15,313 nucleotides of DNA from an uncultured Clostridium sp. (lineage in GTDB: Bacteria > Bacillota > Clostridia > Christensenellales > Borkfalkiaceae). Under the pieces are notes generated by a model. That model did not search any database and was not told the DNA's origin. It saw only the letters and a list, made by a program, of their open reading frames with translations. The stretch spans positions 1 to 15,313 of the forward strand of contig USMU01000045.1 in NCBI GenBank assembly GCA_900555925.1, given 5' to 3'. The translations under genes were made by a program, and so were the position numbers. Numbering within the stretch: the stretch's first letter is position 1; every line of letters begins with the position of its first letter. This document shows positions 12,091 through 15,313 of the stretch, piece after piece.

Positions 12091-14436
12091 TTATTCGTCT
12101 TTTTTATCCGCTTCCGCCGGTTCGGAATCTTCCGCCGCTTCGACGTCCGCGGGCGTTTCTTCCGTTTCGGCTTTTTCAGAGTCCGCGGAATCCTCCGCCG
12201 CGTCGTCGGCGTATACGTCGATAGATTTATCGTCCGTCGTATCGATGACCGGCTTCTTCACCCTCGTGGCTTCTCTGTCCGCTTCGGCCTTCCGCTTCTT
12301 CCTGACGTGGAAGATTACCGGAATCGCAATCGCCGCCGCCACAATCAAAACGCCTGCCGCAATCCCTACGCCCAACAAAACTTTCTGCCATGTCGCCCAG
12401 CCCTCTTCGGTCTCCTCGGGAATATTCTTCAAGGAATCCTTCCACGCTTCGTCGATGGCCTCTTCGTCCGACTCCTTCACCTTCCCCACCATATTCATGA
12501 AATAGCTCTCTACGCCGTAGTAAGCGTCGCCTTTATCGGCGTCGAACATGGTGCTATAATCGTTCGCGTCCTTGTTGTTGCTCTTTCTCTTCCCGCTGAA
12601 AGCGCGGAATTCCTCGATGGCGTACTCGCTGTAAAGATAATGGTCTTTATAGCCCGCGTCCTTCGCTTCCTGCAGGTTCTCTTCAAAATATTTCGTCTCG
12701 CCCGTGCGGAAATAATATTTGAGCGCCGTTTGAAGGTCGGCGTTATTCGACGAGAACTCGTCGATATACTCCGTCACTTCCTCGTATTTATCGTTGAACG
12801 CTTTGAGCTCCTCCGCGTTCATGATGCTTCCGTTCTCGCCCGCAAGGCTGACGACATAAATATAATTATACGACGTCGACCCGAAGGACTGCGCGTTCGA
12901 GAAGAACAGGTCGGTGCCGATAAATTCGGGCTTGTACCACGAAGAATTCCAATCGACGTCCAAAATTTTCGCGGGCTTATACTCCTCCGTCAAAAGCAGG
13001 GGATTATAGTCCTCCTCCGCGCCCTTATAATTGATTCTCAAAAGGTTATTGCCGTTCGTACCCGTCGTATAATAATAGAGATAATCGCCCTCTGTTTTCC
13101 AAAGCGAAGGCGCGCTTTCCGCCTTCGGAATCATCAGCAGGCTTTCCGCCACCGTTCCGTCGGCATTCGCTTTGTTTCTGTAAACTTTTGTGTCAGAAGC
13201 ATAAATATAATAATGCGTTCCGTTTTCGATATAGAAAAGTGCGGAAGTCGAAGCATTCGTGGTATTCAAAGCGACCGTGTCGATTTCCTCGCTCTGATTG
13301 CCGGCGATCGTCTTCCAATCCGCCGCGGACACCGCTTCGTCCGAAAGATAATAGAGCTTGCTGTTCTCGCCGTCCGAAGAGGTCTTATTGACGTTGGTAC
13401 GGGTGAAATATATCCCGTCGTTCTGATAGCTCTGAATCGTGTAGGTATAGCCGTCGGGCGTGGCGGGCGTGCTCGTATCGTCGTTGAACTGCGTCTGTTT
13501 ATATACGTCCGAAGAGCCCTTTCCGTCCAGCACCAGATCGCCTAAATTGACATAGGGATACGTCGTGTAATCCGAAGCGTCGAAGCCTTCCAAGTTATCT
13601 TCGAGATAGGCGCCGTCGAAAGAATACGTCTTTCCGCCCTTAATCGTATAGGAAGCCTTGGAAGAATCTACTTTTTCCACCTGCGCGTCTGCACGGACGC
13701 TGTAAAGCTGTGTATAGCTGAGCGTCGAGGACGAGGCCGAATCGACGTCCTGCGTCACGCCCATCGTATAATAGACCGTGGGATTTTCGGGATCGGAGCT
13801 ATCGAAAAAGAACTCGGAGCCCGCACCCGAGACAAGCACCGTGTCCGTCCTCGTCTGCGTATTATAGGAATAGAGCGTGCTGTCGTCCACATGCAGGCAA
13901 TAAACGACGTCATCTACCTCGACAAAACGATAGTCGAGCGCATTGTCGTCCGAACGGAAGTAGTAATCCTTCATCGCTTCGCTGCCGTCGAGCTTTGCTC
14001 TCTTGAAGCTGACCCAATCGTTCTGCACGTTGCCGTCCTGATCCTTTTCGGTCGTCGGAGAGGCATAATACACATAATCGCCGTAAATATAAATACCCGC
14101 ATCGAAATTCTGCGCGACGAACAGCATGGGAACCACCGTCACCGCATTGTCGTAATTCTTGCTCGCAAGATCCGACTTGGAAAGGCGCATCAGCGCCCCT
14201 TTGACAACTTCGCCGTATTTGTTCGACGCCGTATATTCTTCCGCCCCGTTGATGAAGTAAACGTAATTCCCCTTCTCGACGACAAAGCCGCCGTTGGATA
14301 CAACCTCTCCTTCAAAAATATCGTCTCCGGGGACTTTGGTCGAATAGTTATCCGAACAGCCCGCAAACGAAATCACCGTAGCGCAGAGCGCCGCCGCGGC
14401 AATCATACTTGTCAACTTCTTGAATTTATCCCGCAT
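12091..14436 (-). CDS. Large lipoprotein with a C-terminal membrane anchor, possible beta-propeller
   Basis: The start at 14436 is set by AAGGAG 9 nt upstream; the product is 781 residues. It opens with MRDKFKKLTSMIAAAALC and a lipobox FAGC with Cys at residue 27, so it should be exported and lipid-anchored. The large extracellular part is rich in Tyr, Asp and Ser. It has recurring segments such as GNYVYFING, GDYVYYASP and GDYLYYYTT, which suggest a DUF5050-like beta-propeller; this is a weak recognition. A membrane helix at about 683-709 is followed by basic HVRKKRK and a 72-residue tail of mostly Glu, Asp and Ala, which should be cytoplasmic. Two anchors on one chain is unusual. No neighbour suggests a function. 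Its own promoter and terminator make it a single-gene unit. Confidence 0.85.
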   Translation of the reverse strand: MRDKFKKLTSMIAAAALCATVISFAGCSDNYSTKVPGDDIFEGEVVSNGGFVVEKGNYVYFINGAEEYTASNKYGEVVKGALMRLSKSDLASKNYDNAVTVVPMLFVAQNFDAGIYIYGDYVYYASPTTEKDQDGNVQNDWVSFKRAKLDGSEAMKDYYFRSDDNALDYRFVEVDDVVYCLHVDDSTLYSYNTQTRTDTVLVSGAGSEFFFDSSDPENPTVYYTMGVTQDVDSASSSTLSYTQLYSVRADAQVEKVDSSKASYTIKGGKTYSFDGAYLEDNLEGFDASDYTTYPYVNLGDLVLDGKGSSDVYKQTQFNDDTSTPATPDGYTYTIQSYQNDGIYFTRTNVNKTSSDGENSKLYYLSDEAVSAADWKTIAGNQSEEIDTVALNTTNASTSALFYIENGTHYYIYASDTKVYRNKANADGTVAESLLMIPKAESAPSLWKTEGDYLYYYTTGTNGNNLLRINYKGAEEDYNPLLLTEEYKPAKILDVDWNSSWYKPEFIGTDLFFSNAQSFGSTSYNYIYVVSLAGENGSIMNAEELKAFNDKYEEVTEYIDEFSSNNADLQTALKYYFRTGETKYFEENLQEAKDAGYKDHYLYSEYAIEEFRAFSGKRKSNNKDANDYSTMFDADKGDAYYGVESYFMNMVGKVKESDEEAIDEAWKDSLKNIPEETEEGWATWQKVLLGVGIAAGVLIVAAAIAIPVIFHVRKKRKAEADREATRVKKPVIDTTDDKSIDVYADDAAEDSADSEKAETEETPADVEAAEDSEPAEADKKDE

Positions 14437-14512
14437 TGTAAAGGACTCCTTAAAAATAATGTCGGCCGGAAAAAAAGAACGTGCATTTCCCGACAATATC
14501 AACGCATATTCT

Positions 14513-14541
14513 ATTATATATCAATTCGTCAATTAAAGCAA
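14513..14541 (-). promoter_or_regulatory. Probable promoter of the lipoprotein gene
   Basis: The minus strand reads TTGCTT (14536-14541), 17 nt, TATAAT (14513-14518). A TTGACG also occurs but only 8 nt before the -10, so it is not the -35 of this -10. The leader to the start codon is about 70 nt. Confidence 0.6.
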
Positions 14542-14608
14542 ACAAAAATGCCTCGCTTTTGCCGCTATTTTCGGTGAAAATTGTGAAATTAAAGGATTTT
14601 TTTCGGGT

Positions 14609-14941
14609 ATGGAAAGTTTTGGATTATTCAATTTTCTCAAAAACGCCTTTTTTCCGTCTGCACCGTCGGACGAAAATACTTCCCAAAACGAAAAGGCCGG
14701 TTCGCCTGCGGAAAACAACGATTCCGCGGCGGCTCCTTCGAACTCCCCTATCTCCTTGTTTGGGAATCTTTTCTCCCCGTCCCAAGGGAAAAGCGAATCC
14801 CCCTCGGCCGCCTCCCCGCGGCAGAGTGCGCATGTCGACGAACCGACAAAAAATATCGAAGAGAATAATCCCTTTCTCGCATTGATGGAACGCCATGAAA
14901 AAGCGGTTCGCGATATAGACCGTAAAAAGTCGAGGCGCTGA
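14609..14941 (+). CDS. Small low-complexity protein, function unknown
   Basis: The 110-residue product starts MESFGLFNFLKNAFFPSAPS. It has a long Ser, Pro, Asn and Ala-rich disordered middle, a repeat-like second aromatic patch (SLFGNLFSPS near 49-58), and a basic helical end (NPFLALMERHEKAVRDIDRK then KSRR). There is no signal peptide and I recognise no family. AAAGGA lies 12 nt before the ATG, a poor spacing, and I see no strong promoter, so the start is uncertain. The reading frame ends at 14941, but the coding sense appears to continue in the -1 frame to 15075. It is divergent from the lipoprotein gene and convergent with rpsI. Confidence 0.6.
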   Translation: MESFGLFNFLKNAFFPSAPSDENTSQNEKAGSPAENNDSAAAPSNSPISLFGNLFSPSQGKSESPSAASPRQSAHVDEPTKNIEENNPFLALMERHEKAVRDIDRKKSRR

Positions 14942-14984
14942 ATAAACGGCCTCCCGTCGAGCGGGGCCTCCGCGATATAGACCG
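14909..14984 (+). repeat. 14-bp direct repeat encoding RDIDRK twice
   Basis: CGCGATATAGACCG occurs at 14909-14922 and again at 14971-14984, 62 nt apart. In the two overlapping frames both copies encode RDIDR-K. A 62-nt spacing is not a multiple of three, so the copies are in different frames. Confidence 0.85.
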
Positions 14985-15075
14985 AAAAGCAAAAAAGGCC
15001 AAAGGGACGACGCTCGCCGAACAAATACGCCGACTGCGGAACATTCAGGACAAGCTCTCCGCGACGAAGGAGTGA
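14926..15075 (+). other. -1-frame continuation of the small protein (frameshift or recoding candidate)
   Basis: From 14926 the -1 frame is open to a TGA at 15073-15075 and reads KVEALNKRPPVERG, then LRDIDRKAKKAKG, ending IRRLRNIQDKLSATKE. This is a plausible basic helical C-terminus. It joins the upstream frame at AAAAAG (14924-14929) and repeats its RDIDRK motif. There is no ATG or ribosome binding site of its own, so it would need frameshifting; otherwise it is a decayed remnant. Confidence 0.4.
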
Positions 15076-15119
15076 AAACAAAGAGGCGGCGATATTCCGA
15101 ACTCCGAAAAAAAATTATC

Positions 15120-15153
15120 AAAAAGCCCGACCGAAATGCGGTCGGGCTTTTTT
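15120..15153 (-). terminator. Terminator of rpsI (probably bidirectional)
   Basis: AAAAAGCCCGACC (15120-15132) pairs perfectly with GGTCGGGCTTTTT (15140-15152) around a 7-nt loop. It has a T-run on both outgoing strands, so it can end rpsI on the minus strand and the small plus-strand gene from the other side. Confidence 0.9.
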
Positions 15154-15171
15154 CCGTCGAATGACGGGGAA

Positions 15172-15313
15172 TTATCTCTTGGAGAACTGAGGCGCACGAC
15201 GAGCCTTTTTGAGGCCGTACTTCTTTCTTTCCTTTGCGCGGGGGTCTCTCGTGAGGAAGCCTTCCTTTTTAAGTGCGGGACGGCTGTCGGGCTCCGCTTC
15301 GAGGAGCGCACGA
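15172..15313 (-). CDS. rpsI: 30S ribosomal protein S9, C-terminal part (runs off window)
   Basis: The last 47 residues before the TAA at 15172 include [20 protein letters not shown] and end [17 protein letters not shown]. This is the highly conserved C-terminus of ribosomal protein S9, whose basic tail reaches into the decoding region and ends in the universal SKR. The 5' part lies beyond the right edge; rplM normally precedes rpsI. The hairpin at 15120-15153 follows the stop and ends the operon. Confidence 0.97.
   Translation of the reverse strand, partial: RALLEAEPDSRPALKKEGFLTRDPRAKERKKYGLKKARRAPQFSKR

Noticed and set aside
12010..13545. Plus-strand open frame of 511 codons opposite the lipoprotein gene
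   Set aside because: Its Arg/Ile/Val-rich product has no domain, and it runs through the terminator of the opposite gene. The minus strand has a signal peptide, lipobox, promoter and ribosome binding site.

Overview
The window looks like chromosome from an anaerobic, endospore-forming member of the Clostridia. Three sporulation/germination genes sit together (spoIIR, sleB, ypeB) and a SpoVB-type flippase lies at the left edge. A PerR regulator and a rubrerythrin indicate anaerobic-style peroxide defence. Promoters are sigma-A-like with 17-nt spacers and most genes have strong AGGAGG-type ribosome binding sites. I cannot assign a genus from the sequence alone.

Layout, left to right. 1-858 (-): N-terminal part of a SpoVB/MurJ-type flippase that runs off the window. 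883-928: nested inverted repeat, probably a terminator. 1069-3162 (-): a visibly AT-richer gene for a three-module protein (small N-terminal module, PD-(D/E)XK-like nuclease, DUF2075-type superfamily 1 helicase); this is the best candidate for an accessory or anti-phage gene. 3359-3433 (-): tRNA-Gly(CCC) with a consensus promoter. 3510-5177 (-): leuA, long yeast-type isopropylmalate synthase. 5347-5433 (-): a 28-residue membrane microprotein with its own promoter, ribosome binding site and terminator. 5517-5921 (-): perR with a candidate self-operator.

6132-9498 (-) is the sporulation block: spoIIR, then sleB and ypeB 27 nt apart. This YpeB carries an unusual, roughly 200-residue, highly charged cytoplasmic extension. 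trmL (9605-10111, -) follows, divergent from a plus-strand group: rubrerythrin (10321-10917) and two tiny overlapping reading frames, one Asn-rich, the other ending in an acidic tail. 11363-11905 (-) encodes a double zinc-ribbon protein with a hyperacidic tail. 12091-14436 (-) encodes a large lipoprotein with a C-terminal membrane anchor. 14609-14941 (+) is a small unknown protein whose coding sense seems to continue in the -1 frame to 15075. The window ends in the 3' end of rpsI (15172-15313, -).

Connections: PerR probably controls itself and possibly rubrerythrin, since both promoter regions carry PerR-box-like sequences. SpoIIR, SleB, YpeB and SpoVB act at different stages of spore formation and germination. 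The nuclease-helicase gene has its own promoter and sits between a tRNA gene and core genes, which fits an acquired insertion, but I could not find attachment-site repeats.
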